Shown piece by piece: positions 8,366 to 15,786 of a stretch of DNA of 39,508 nt; position 1 is the first letter of the stretch, and each line of letters starts with the position of its first letter. The notes under the pieces were generated by a model that was not told where the DNA came from, ran no database searches, and saw only the letters and a list, made by a program, of their open reading frames with translations. Position numbers and translations under genes: made by a program. The DNA comes from a virus: IMG/VR virus record IMGVR_UViG_3300006805_000062, positions 1 through 39,508 of that record. One strand, given 5' to 3'.

Positions 8366-8411
8366 GCAGGCCGGGTTGGTCTTGGCGGGGGTTCGACTCC
8401 CCCGCCCTGCA
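8366..8411 (+). other. Minimal tRNA-like element (acceptor plus T-arm)
   Basis: Bases 8387-8403 form a perfect T-arm: GGGGG, loop TTCGACT, CCCCC. The next seven bases (GCCCTGC, 8404-8410) pair with 8366-8372 (GCAGGCC) in an acceptor-like stem with one C-C mismatch, followed by a discriminator-like A. Only 14 bases (8373-8386, including GTTGGT as in D-loops) lie between, so there is no anticodon arm. An alternative 8-bp hairpin (GGCGGGGG/CCCCCGCC, 8384-8406) is possible, but it has no T tail. It could be a tRNA remnant, an attachment-site core or a regulatory RNA fold. Confidence 0.45.
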
Positions 8412-8433
8412 TTCACCACCGCTGGAGTAGACA

Positions 8434-8940
8434 ATGCCCAGTTCCCGGACAGGCGCAATCCCGGACTATAAACTGCGCTCCATTTTTGCCATCGACCCGG
8501 GGCCCGAGCAATCCGGGTGGGTTACCTACCGGCCGGATGACCTCGGCGTGCTGGAATCCGGCGTCTGGCCGAATCAACGCCTCCTCGCCGAGCTACCTCG
8601 GGACTCCGTTGGCGCGCGGGTCGCGGTTGAGATGATTGCGAGCTACGGAATGGCTGTCGGCCGAGAGGTCTTCGAGACGTGCGTCTGGATCGGCCGGTTT
8701 CAGCAAGCCGCACATTCTCCGGGTCAAGTGCTCCGGATCGAGCGCCGGCTCATCAAGCTCCATCACTGTGGATCCGCTCGCGCCAAGGACACCAACATCT
8801 GGCAGGCCCTCGTGGACCGCTTCGGCCCGGTGGGGACGAAAGCCGCCCCCGGCCCGCTGTACGGCGTGAAGAGCCATGCCCGCGCCGCGCTCGCTCTCGC
8901 CGTCTATGTCGCCGATAACTGGAAGGAACTGACCCCGTGA
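8434..8940 (+). CDS. RuvC-like Holliday junction resolvase
   Basis: 168 residues with an RNase H-fold nuclease pattern. The first acidic residue is in IFAIDPGPEQSGWV (Asp21), the second in ARVAVEMIASYG (Glu66), and the C-terminal helix KSHARAALALAVYVAD carries the final acidic position. This is the arrangement of phage RuvC-type endonucleases that cut four-way or branched DNA, needed to resolve replication and recombination intermediates before packaging. GGAG at 8424-8427 supports the ATG at 8434. It overlaps the next small gene by GTGA. Confidence 0.75.
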   Translation: MPSSRTGAIPDYKLRSIFAIDPGPEQSGWVTYRPDDLGVLESGVWPNQRLLAELPRDSVGARVAVEMIASYGMAVGREVFETCVWIGRFQQAAHSPGQVLRIERRLIKLHHCGSARAKDTNIWQALVDRFGPVGTKAAPGPLYGVKSHARAALALAVYVADNWKELTP

Positions 8941-9098
8941 AACTCTGTATCGACTGCTTCAACCCCCTCGAGCATGAGGAGGAAGACCAGGATCGCTGCG
9001 ATGCGTGTGAGGAGCAGCGATACTGGGACCTGCTGGACGAGAGTATGGACGGGGAAGGCATCGACCCCTACGACTTCACCGCCGACGCCGACGACTGA
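8937..9098 (+). CDS. Small zinc-ribbon protein
   Basis: A 53-residue gene with a GTG start in a GTGA overlap with the resolvase and a TGATG overlap with the polymerase, which supports translation despite its size. Cysteines 4, 7, 21 and 24 make two CxxC knuckles (CIDC and CDAC), a treble-clef or zinc-ribbon pattern. The rest is acidic (DESMDGEG, DFTADADD). It may bridge DNA-processing proteins or adjust the polymerase; neither is demonstrated. Confidence 0.7.
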   Translation: MKLCIDCFNPLEHEEEDQDRCDACEEQRYWDLLDESMDGEGIDPYDFTADADD

Positions 9099-11098
9099 TG
9101 CCGGCCTGGCTGACCGTTGACTTCGAGACGCGCGGCGTCGTCAACCTGCCCAAGGTGGGCGCGCATCGGTACGCGGAGGACCCCCACACCGGCATCTGGT
9201 GCCTCGCCTACGCCGTCGATGACGGCCCGGTGGATCTCTGGACACCGGACCAGCCGATGCCAGAGATCTTCCGCGATCTGCCCGCGACGACATTCCTCCG
9301 AGCCTGGAATGCACAATTCGAGGCCACGATCTGGCGAGTGCTTCTGACAGAGCGCCTGGGCTGGCCGGCTATTCGACCGGAGCAGTGGGTCTGCGCGGCG
9401 GCCCTGGGCGCCCGGGCCGGACTCCCCCGGAAGCTCGAGGACGCCGCGCGAGTACTCCAGGTGCTGCACCAGAAGGACCTCGAGGGTCATCGGCTCATGC
9501 TTAAGCTCTGCCAGCCGAAAGCCTGGACGCCGGAGGGGGAGCCGCTTTGGCACACCGAGCCCGCCCTCCTGGAGCGGATGTACGCCTACTGCCGCCAGGA
9601 TGTGGAGACGGAACGCGCCGTGTTCCGGGCCCTCCCGGCCGTGGGACACCCCCTCGAGCGCCGGGCCTGGCTGCTGGACCAAGAGATCAACCGGCGGGGC
9701 CTGTGCTTGGACCGGGCGCTTGTCACTGGCGCACTTGCGGTGGCCCGCCCTGCCGTGGCAGCGCTCAACGCCGCGATCAGCGAGGCAACCGAAGGCCGGG
9801 TGACGAAGGTGACCCAGGTACAACGCCTCGTGAAATGGTGTGGCGAGCGAGATTTTCCTGTCACCACGCTGGATAAGGCCGCGCTGCGTGACCATCTCGC
9901 CCCAGACACGATCCTGCCGCCCGAGGTGCGGACGGCCCTCGCTATCCGGAGCCAGGGCGCCAAGAGTTCGATCGCCAAGCTCGAGACGATGGAGCGGGTT
10001 GTCGGCGAGGATGGCCGGGTGCGGGACCTCCTGCTCTACTACGGGGCCGGCACAGGCCGCTGGGCGGGCCGGCTGGTGCAGCCCCAGAACTTCCCGCGGG
10101 GCACAGTTAAGGTCACGGAGGAGGACTACGCGCTGCTGCAGCACGGCGATCTCGCGCTCCTTGAGGCCCTGCTGCCCTCGGACAAGCCCGTGATGGAACT
10201 GCTGGCCTCCATGCTCCGGGGCTGCTTCGTGGCCCAGCCGGGCCATGAGTTCACAACCGCGGATTTCGCGGCCATCGAGGCACGGGTCTTGGCGTGGCTG
10301 GCGGGGGCCAAGCGGCTCCTCGCGCTCTTCCACCAGGGCCTCTCCCCCTACCCGCCGATGGGCGAGCCGATCTTCGGGCATCCGACGCCCAAGGACGGCA
10401 ACCCCTTCGAGTACCAGGTGAGCAAGAATACCGTGCTGGGCTGCGGGTACCAGATGGGGTGGCAACGATTCCAGGAACAGGCCTGGGAACAGACCGGCTT
10501 GCGCCTCGAGGATGATCTCTGCCACCGCGCCGTGGCGGCCTACCGGGAGACCCACTGGCAGATTCCGGATCTCTGGAAGGAACTCAACCGGGTCTGTCAG
10601 GCCGCGGTCTCGTCCGGCTCGACGCACTGGCTGCCTGCAGCGGACGGGAAGCTCGCCTTTGCCTGCGACGGGGCCTGGCTCCGGATGCGGTTGCCCTCCG
10701 GACGGTCGCTGTGGTATCCTTTCCCGAAGATGAGCCAGCGGCGGGCGCCGTGGAAAGACCCCCGGACCGGCCAACTGGCGTTGGTGCCCTGTGTGACGGT
10801 GGCAGGCGTCGATCCCGTCACGAAGCGATGGACCCGTAGTGCCCTCTACGGCGGGCTCCTGACTGAGAATGCGGTGCAGGCCATTGCCCGGGATCTCATG
10901 GTCGAAAGCATGTTCCGAGTCGAAGCTGCGGGGTACCACGTGCTGCTGACGGTGCATGATGAGATCGTCACCGAAGCGCCCGCCGGCCACGGCTCTGTCG
11001 ACGAGTTCTGCCACCTGATGGCAACGCCGCCCACGTGGGCGGCAGACTGCCCGATCGCCGCGGAAGGCTGGCGCGGCCGGAGGTATCGCAAGGGATGA
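9098..11098 (+). CDS. Family A DNA polymerase with 3'-5' exonuclease
   Basis: 666 residues. The N-terminal proofreading exonuclease shows Exo I VDFETRG (Asp8, Glu10), Exo II WNAQFE (Asn71, with Glu75 where Asp is usual) and Exo III YCRQD (Tyr164, Asp168). The polymerase domain shows motif A TADFAAIEAR (Asp389), a motif B-like segment VSKNTVLGCGYQMG and motif C TVHDEI (Asp621), so both catalytic aspartates are present. No 5' nuclease domain is seen, as in most phage polymerases of this family. It replicates the phage genome with the primase-helicase encoded next. Start by TGATG overlap; stop in an ATGA overlap. Confidence 0.93.
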   Translation: MPAWLTVDFETRGVVNLPKVGAHRYAEDPHTGIWCLAYAVDDGPVDLWTPDQPMPEIFRDLPATTFLRAWNAQFEATIWRVLLTERLGWPAIRPEQWVCAAALGARAGLPRKLEDAARVLQVLHQKDLEGHRLMLKLCQPKAWTPEGEPLWHTEPALLERMYAYCRQDVETERAVFRALPAVGHPLERRAWLLDQEINRRGLCLDRALVTGALAVARPAVAALNAAISEATEGRVTKVTQVQRLVKWCGERDFPVTTLDKAALRDHLAPDTILPPEVRTALAIRSQGAKSSIAKLETMERVVGEDGRVRDLLLYYGAGTGRWAGRLVQPQNFPRGTVKVTEEDYALLQHGDLALLEALLPSDKPVMELLASMLRGCFVAQPGHEFTTADFAAIEARVLAWLAGAKRLLALFHQGLSPYPPMGEPIFGHPTPKDGNPFEYQVSKNTVLGCGYQMGWQRFQEQAWEQTGLRLEDDLCHRAVAAYRETHWQIPDLWKELNRVCQAAVSSGSTHWLPAADGKLAFACDGAWLRMRLPSGRSLWYPFPKMSQRRAPWKDPRTGQLALVPCVTVAGVDPVTKRWTRSALYGGLLTENAVQAIARDLMVESMFRVEAAGYHVLLTVHDEIVTEAPAGHGSVDEFCHLMATPPTWAADCPIAAEGWRGRRYRKG

Positions 11099-13578
11099 GC
11101 TTCGCGACGTGGATCCAGGCGGGCTTCCCCACCGTCATCCCCGTGGTGCCGCCCGGGGCGACCTTCTCCGCGTTCTCCAAGATGGAGCCCAGCCAGGCCG
11201 GGAAGAGTCCCGGTCGGCGGAACGCGCAGGGCCTCTGGACTGGGCTCAAGGATTGGACCACGGTCGCCGCTACCCCGAACGCCGTGGCCGAGTGGGAGAC
11301 CTGGGGTGCCAACATCGGACTCCGGACGCGCGATTTTCCGGCCGTGGACATCGACGTGACGGACGCCGCCTTGGCGGAAGAGATCCAATTGCTGGCCGTC
11401 GCCCATCTCGGCGACGCGCCGACCCGGACAGGCCGCGCGCCCAAGCGCACGCTCCTCTACCGCGCTGACACGCCGCTCAAGCGCCAGCGCCTCTGGCTCA
11501 CCCGGGACGGGACGACCCACCTCGTCGAAGTGCTCGGCGACGGCCAGCAGTTTGTGGTCGAGGGCATCCACCCCGGCACCCGGAAGCCATTCACCTGGGA
11601 AAACGGCGGGCTGCCCATCCGGGCGGATGCCCTGTTCTCCCTCACGCCGGAGCGCGTCACCGCCTTCCTCGAGGCCGCGGCGGCCCGCGCGACGGCCCTG
11701 GGGTATCAAGTGCGCCGGGAGGGGGCCAAAGCCGAACGGGCCGTCGTCGCGCAGACCGCCCTCCACGGAACGCGTGAGGCCGTCACCGCAGCCGTGAGCC
11801 GCCTCCCGAATACGTCCGCCCTCTTCCCCACCCGGGAGGACTACCTCAAGGTGGGCTACGCCATCAAGGCGGCCCTTCCTGCCCACCCCGGCGAGGCGTT
11901 CGATCTCTGGTGGGCTTGGTGCCAGCGATGGGAGGGCAATGCGAAGGGCGGCAATGATCTCGAGCGCGCCCAGGCGGACTGGAGCCGGATGGCGCCCCCC
12001 TACGCCATCGGTGCTCCGTGGCTCTACGAACTAGCTCGCGATCACGGCTTCCACGACGCCCAGGAGGAATTCACCGATGACCTTCCATGCGCTGGCCCCG
12101 AATTTCCCGCTGCAGCAGAGCGTGTGGTGGAAGCACCACAGCAGCCACCCACCCGGGCCGAGGAAGTGCAAGCGGATACACACCAGTCCGGGGCCGTGGC
12201 CTTCTCCGATGCCTGGCTCGCCCACCGCTTCCTCGCCCGCCACGGTGCCCGAGTGCGCTACTGCGAACGCCTCGGCGGATGGATGCGCTGGGACGGGCAT
12301 CGCTGGGCCGGCGACGACACCGGCTTGACGACGTACTGGGCTGGCCGCGTGCTCCGCGCAGCCAGCCAGACGGCGGTCATCACCATCGAAGATCCGACGG
12401 AGGCACGCAGCACCGCCAAATTTTGTTGCTCGGAGAAGGCCCGGCGGAACGTCATGCAGTACGCGGCCGTGGACCCCGCGGTTGCGGTGAGCGTCGACGC
12501 CTTCGACACTGATCCCTGGGCTCTCAATACCCCAGCCGGCATCGTGAATCTCCGAACCGGAGCCCTCGAGCCGGCGGATGCCGCCCGGCTCTTCACACGC
12601 TGCACCGCCGTCGCGCCAGCGCCCATCCCGACGCCGCGCTGGACGGCCTTCCTGGCGGAGGCCACACATGGCGACCCCGATCTCGCTCGGTACCTACAAA
12701 GGCTGGCAGGTTACGCTCTTACAGGATCTACTCGCGAACACGTTCTCGCTTTCCTGTGGGGCCCAGGTGGTAACGGTAAGGGTGTATTCCTCAACACGCT
12801 GGTTAGACTCGCGGGAAGCTATGCGAGCGTTGCAGCGATGGACACATTTACCTCGTCTCGCTTCGATCGCCACCCGACTGAGCTTGCCGCGCTCTTTGGT
12901 GCTCGCCTTGTTACTGCCCAGGAGACTCAGGAAGGGCGCTCCTGGGATGAGGCGAAGGTCAAGAGCATAACCGGCGGGGACCCCATCACCGCGCGCTACA
13001 TGCGGCAGGACTTCTTCACGTTCCTTCCGCAGTTCAAGCTCCTCTTCGCCGGCAACCACAAGCCGCACATCGGGAATCTCGACGACGCCATGCGGCGCCG
13101 GTTCCACCTGGTCCCCTTCACCGTCAAGCCCCGGCAAGTCGACCCGGATCTGGCGGAGAAGCTCACCGCCGAATGGCCGGGGATCCTCCAATGGGCCCTC
13201 GAGGGCTGCCTGGCGTGGCAGCGGGACGGCCTCCAGCCCCCGGCTGCGGTGCGGGAGGCGACGGAGGCCTACTTCGCGGATGAAGACCCGCTCGGCCGGT
13301 GGCTCGAGGAGCGCACCGCCCCCGGGCCCGGTACCGAGACGCGGGACCTCTGGGCCGACTGGCAGATCTGGTGCGGGGAGCAGAACGAGCGCCCGGGGAC
13401 CCAGCGGGGATTCATCCAGGCGCTCCTCATCCGTAATTTCCAGAAGTGGCGCCACCCGACCACGCGGCGTCACGGGCTCGCCGGCCTCCGGCTGGCCCCC
13501 GACCACGAATTCAGCGCCCCGGGCGATGCCGCCCTGGTGGAGGCGCTCATGCTCACCCCAACTCCGGAGGTGATATGA
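11095..13578 (+). CDS. Primase-polymerase / SF3 (D5-like) helicase
   Basis: 827 residues from the ATGA overlap at 11095, chosen over an in-frame ATG 60 bases upstream inside the polymerase gene. The N-terminal third resembles bifunctional primase-polymerase domains: AVDIDV (Asp85, Asp87) and VLGDGQQFVVEGIHPGT. A PriCT-like linker follows. The C-terminal half is a D5-type SF3 helicase with Walker A GPGGNGKG (556-563), LVTAQETQ as motif B, LLFAGNHKP as motif C and AMRRRF as the arginine finger. It probably opens the origin and primes synthesis. Codons 534-627 use far more T-ending codons than the rest, which hints at recombination. Confidence 0.9.
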   Translation: MSFATWIQAGFPTVIPVVPPGATFSAFSKMEPSQAGKSPGRRNAQGLWTGLKDWTTVAATPNAVAEWETWGANIGLRTRDFPAVDIDVTDAALAEEIQLLAVAHLGDAPTRTGRAPKRTLLYRADTPLKRQRLWLTRDGTTHLVEVLGDGQQFVVEGIHPGTRKPFTWENGGLPIRADALFSLTPERVTAFLEAAAARATALGYQVRREGAKAERAVVAQTALHGTREAVTAAVSRLPNTSALFPTREDYLKVGYAIKAALPAHPGEAFDLWWAWCQRWEGNAKGGNDLERAQADWSRMAPPYAIGAPWLYELARDHGFHDAQEEFTDDLPCAGPEFPAAAERVVEAPQQPPTRAEEVQADTHQSGAVAFSDAWLAHRFLARHGARVRYCERLGGWMRWDGHRWAGDDTGLTTYWAGRVLRAASQTAVITIEDPTEARSTAKFCCSEKARRNVMQYAAVDPAVAVSVDAFDTDPWALNTPAGIVNLRTGALEPADAARLFTRCTAVAPAPIPTPRWTAFLAEATHGDPDLARYLQRLAGYALTGSTREHVLAFLWGPGGNGKGVFLNTLVRLAGSYASVAAMDTFTSSRFDRHPTELAALFGARLVTAQETQEGRSWDEAKVKSITGGDPITARYMRQDFFTFLPQFKLLFAGNHKPHIGNLDDAMRRRFHLVPFTVKPRQVDPDLAEKLTAEWPGILQWALEGCLAWQRDGLQPPAAVREATEAYFADEDPLGRWLEERTAPGPGTETRDLWADWQIWCGEQNERPGTQRGFIQALLIRNFQKWRHPTTRRHGLAGLRLAPDHEFSAPGDAALVEALMLTPTPEVI

Positions 13579-13601
13579 CCGATTGCCCGCAGTGGTAGGA
13601 C

Positions 13602-13642
13602 GCTCCGCGCCCCGGCGCCCTGCCGGGTCGACGCCACGGAGC
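13602..13642. other. Nested inverted repeat between convergent operons
   Basis: GCTCCG (13602-13607) pairs with CGGAGC (13637-13642), and inside it CCCGGC (13611-13616) pairs with GCCGGG (13622-13627). It lies in the 104-base gap between two operons that face each other and may aid termination or block read-through. Confidence 0.4.
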
Positions 13643-13651
13643 GAGGTCCAG

Positions 13652-13683
13652 CAACGCCAGCCGCCCGGCTGGCGTTGTTGCAT
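13652..13683 (+). terminator. Terminator hairpin between convergent operons
   Basis: A perfect 11-bp stem, CAACGCCAGCC (13652-13662) with GGCTGGCGTTG (13667-13677), and a GCCC loop. On the + strand it is followed by TTGCATT, a weak U-rich tail. It ends the rightward replication operon and may work in both directions. Confidence 0.7.
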
Positions 13684-14090
13684 TAGAGAACGAGGCGGCA
13701 GTCCTGGAAGATCGGCGGATGGGGAACCCGGTGGGAGCCGGGGAGGTGGTAGAACTGGTGCAGGAACTCGTGGGCCCAGACCCGGACCTCCCCCACATAG
13801 CTCTGGCCGACGTAGACAGCCCCCCAGCGGGCCCCCCAGGCCGCGATCGGGCCCTCGGAGGCCGGGAGGGAGCCCTCCGGGGCCTGGAAGAGCCTGAGCG
13901 CCCCGTAGGCGGTCTGTTGGGGGAGGGCAAAACGACCGCCGCAGGCTCGAGCGAGCACCGCGGCGGAATCGGTGACCGGATTTCGGTCCAGGCGCACGGC
14001 GCCGGAGGGCTCGAACGGACTCGAGCACCCCAGTCCCAGGAGCCCTACCAGGTATCCCGCATCTCGAACTGATCGCTGCAGTCGTCGCAT
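13683..14090 (-). CDS. Lipoprotein-like HExxH putative metallopeptidase
   Basis: 135 residues. The start at 14090 follows a GGTGAG-type site and gives a plausible signal peptide: basic n-region (RRLQRSVR), hydrophobic core (YLVGLLGLG), then Cys22 in LGLGC, an imperfect lipobox. Near the C-terminus WAHEFLHQFYHLPGSH has HExxH (His107, Glu108, His111) with further His115 and His120, as in zinc peptidases. Two more Cys (50, 131) could form a disulfide outside the cytoplasm. It would sit at the host envelope. The last gene of the leftward operon; its start overlaps the upstream gene by 46 bases. Family is not identified and activity is unproven. Confidence 0.6.
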   Translation of the reverse strand: MRRLQRSVRDAGYLVGLLGLGCSSPFEPSGAVRLDRNPVTDSAAVLARACGGRFALPQQTAYGALRLFQAPEGSLPASEGPIAAWGARWGAVYVGQSYVGEVRVWAHEFLHQFYHLPGSHRVPHPPIFQDCRLVL

Positions 14091-14242
14091 ACACTCACCC
14101 CGGCGTCCTGCTCCTCCTCGGTGTAGGCCCGGCCGCAGTAGGGGCAGTGGAGAGGGCTCGCGCCCGGGCTTGCTCCCGGAGCTTCCATCGCTGGATCCGC
14201 GCCGCATGGGGCCTGGTGGCCTTCCCGTTCCGTGTCCGGCAT
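14045..14242 (-). CDS. Small zinc-ribbon protein
   Basis: 65 residues from the ATG at 14242, preceded by GGAGGG at 5 bases; an upstream in-frame ATG (14266) overlaps the previous gene and has no clear site. Cys33, Cys36, Cys52 and Cys55 (CPYC and CDDC) form a zinc-ribbon pair. The N-terminal half is flexible (Gly/Pro/Ala-rich). It follows the stop of the upstream gene after one base. Role unknown; a protein- or nucleic acid-binding adaptor is possible. Confidence 0.6.
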   Translation of the reverse strand: MPDTEREGHQAPCGADPAMEAPGASPGASPLHCPYCGRAYTEEEQDAGVSVCDDCSDQFEMRDTW

Positions 14243-14243
14243 G

Positions 14244-14723
14244 TCATCCCTCCGTAGGCGAGGCACCGGGGGCAGAACTCGCCCCGAACGGGGTGGTGGG
14301 CGCCGGCGTAGTCGTGCATGGAATCGGCTCCTCCGCCGACCCCTCCGGCGGAGCGGTCGGCACCTCGGGTGGGGCCGGGGTCTCGTCCCCCGGTTCCTCC
14401 CCGTCTGATCCCGGTAGCGCCAAAATGCTCACCAGAAAGGCCCGGGTCAAGGTGACCTGGAACCGAGCCCAGCCCCGTTCATCCAGGCTCCAGGTGCCCG
14501 GCCGGCAGGCGATCTCGAGGTGCCGTGGTTTCACCTCCGGCCCGGTCAGCATGTTGACCCAGAACTGGACGAGCGCCGGCGTCAGCCGGTCGAGGTCCTC
14601 GAGCAGCGCCGCATCCAGCCCGGAGGGGATGTGGAAGGTCTGGCCCCCCGGACCCCGGCGCGCGGCCTGCACGAAGGCCCGGACGGCCTGCTTACTCCAG
14701 GCCCAGAGTGCCCGCCGGCTCAT
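14244..14723 (-). CDS. Hypothetical protein with Pro-rich tail
   Basis: 159 residues. The N-terminal 110 residues look folded and mostly helical (MSRRALWAWSKQAVRAFVQA, then DLDRLTPALVQFWVNMLTG). The last 50 residues are a Pro/Thr/Glu-rich disordered tail. I do not recognise the family. The ATGA overlap with the DUF6378 gene upstream means the two are probably translated together, and a shared function is plausible. Confidence 0.55.
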   Translation of the reverse strand: MSRRALWAWSKQAVRAFVQAARRGPGGQTFHIPSGLDAALLEDLDRLTPALVQFWVNMLTGPEVKPRHLEIACRPGTWSLDERGWARFQVTLTRAFLVSILALPGSDGEEPGDETPAPPEVPTAPPEGSAEEPIPCTTTPAPTTPFGASSAPGASPTEG

Positions 14724-15178
14724 CGCGCCGTATCCCGGTAGTGCCGCTCGAGAACCTCGAGCAGGCGCGCGTCCCGTTCCTGCCTTGTCAGACTTCCCCC
14801 GTCCCCCGTGTTCGCGATTTCGAGCCCCGGCTCCGGCTGGGGGGAGGGAGCCAAAATCAGATCCGGGTCCAGAACTAGGACAGGGGCCCGGACATTACTC
14901 CCGGCGTCCATCATCTTCTCGATGCAGCGAAGATACCCGCACATGTCGACGAGGTTGTCCCGCTTCGGCTGGTGCAGTTCCCGCGCCAGCTTGAGCGCCA
15001 CCATCATGAGCGCGACCTGTTCGAGCGAGACCGGGGACCCAAGGATCACCCCCCAGAGTCGCGCCGTGGCCTCGAAGTTCTTCGACGGATGGCCGTACGT
15101 CTGCTCCCGGTCCCCGTCGACGATGCGACTGGCTTCGGTCAGGATGGTCTCGATTGCCTTGGTGGGGATGGCGGACAT
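14720..15178 (-). CDS. DUF6378-like phage protein
   Basis: 152 residues. The segment GDREQTYGHPSKNFEATARL, followed by LWGVILG, VALMMVALKLARELH and KRDNLVDMCGYLRC, matches the pattern I know as DUF6378, common in phage genomes. The helical layout with conserved acidic and His positions recalls MazG-like nucleotide pyrophosphohydrolases, but no activity is established for the family. The C-terminal 50 residues are variable. The neighbouring HD nucleotidase suggests a role in the nucleotide pool. The start lies 2 bases after the upstream stop. Confidence 0.7.
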   Translation of the reverse strand: MSAIPTKAIETILTEASRIVDGDREQTYGHPSKNFEATARLWGVILGSPVSLEQVALMMVALKLARELHQPKRDNLVDMCGYLRCIEKMMDAGSNVRAPVLVLDPDLILAPSPQPEPGLEIANTGDGGSLTRQERDARLLEVLERHYRDTAR

Positions 15179-15180
15179 GA

Positions 15181-15786
15181 CTACCTCCGGCTAGAAATGG
15201 GAGCGACCGGCCGAATGCCGAGCCGCGTCGCGACGCTCAGGAACATGGTCTGGGCGAGCAAGGGACCCCACGGCTTCACTGGCTCCTCGTAGGGCTGGAT
15301 GTCCTCCCCGAGGTCCATCCCCCAGCCCTCGTCCGGCTCCTGCATCGGGGCCAGCAGGTCCCGCCGCTCGGTGAAGAGCATGCGCGCATCCGCCAGCCGC
15401 ACCTCAGCCGGGAGTTCGGCCGGGAGCCCGAACCGCTGGGCCACCGCCTCGAGGATCCGGCGCTCGGCCCCTCGGTAGGTCCCGAGCCCGACGGCCTGCT
15501 TGACGGGCCGGGCCAGGTCGTTGAGGTAGGCCTCGGCCGCGTCATGCAGCAGGGCCCACTGCAGGATCGGGAGGGGATGCCCCTCATTCTCGAGCCGGAG
15601 GGCCATCTCAGTCGCATGCTGGGCCACGCTGTAGAAGTGCCGGGTGGCCCCGGTGAACCGACAGAGGTGACCCAGGTGATGCTGCAGGTCCTCGAGGTGG
15701 ATCTCCTCTGGCCGGGGGTCGAAGAGGTAGAACTTGCGCCCGCTCGCGGTCTGCATCCATGCGCCGCGGTCTCGGTGAATCGTCAT
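15181..15786 (-). CDS. YfbR-like HD-domain 5'-deoxynucleotidase
   Basis: 201 residues from the ATG at 15786, which overlaps the stop of the upstream gene (TGATG). The HD signature is clear: RHFYSVAQHATEMALRL (His57) and ALLHDAAEAYLNDLARPVKQ (His81, Asp82), very close to the YfbR layout of SVAEH, LLHDASE and a following DLxxPVK. YfbR-type enzymes remove phosphate from deoxynucleoside monophosphates using a divalent metal. In phages such enzymes adjust the dNTP pool or allow base substitution in phage DNA. No nucleotide synthesis partner is visible besides the DUF6378 gene. Confidence 0.8.
   Translation of the reverse strand: MTIHRDRGAWMQTASGRKFYLFDPRPEEIHLEDLQHHLGHLCRFTGATRHFYSVAQHATEMALRLENEGHPLPILQWALLHDAAEAYLNDLARPVKQAVGLGTYRGAERRILEAVAQRFGLPAELPAEVRLADARMLFTERRDLLAPMQEPDEGWGMDLGEDIQPYEEPVKPWGPLLAQTMFLSVATRLGIRPVAPISSRR

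Noticed and set aside
8366-8411. Complete tRNA gene
   Set aside because: There is no anticodon arm and only 14 bases between the acceptor-like strand and the T-arm, so it is listed as tRNA-like only.
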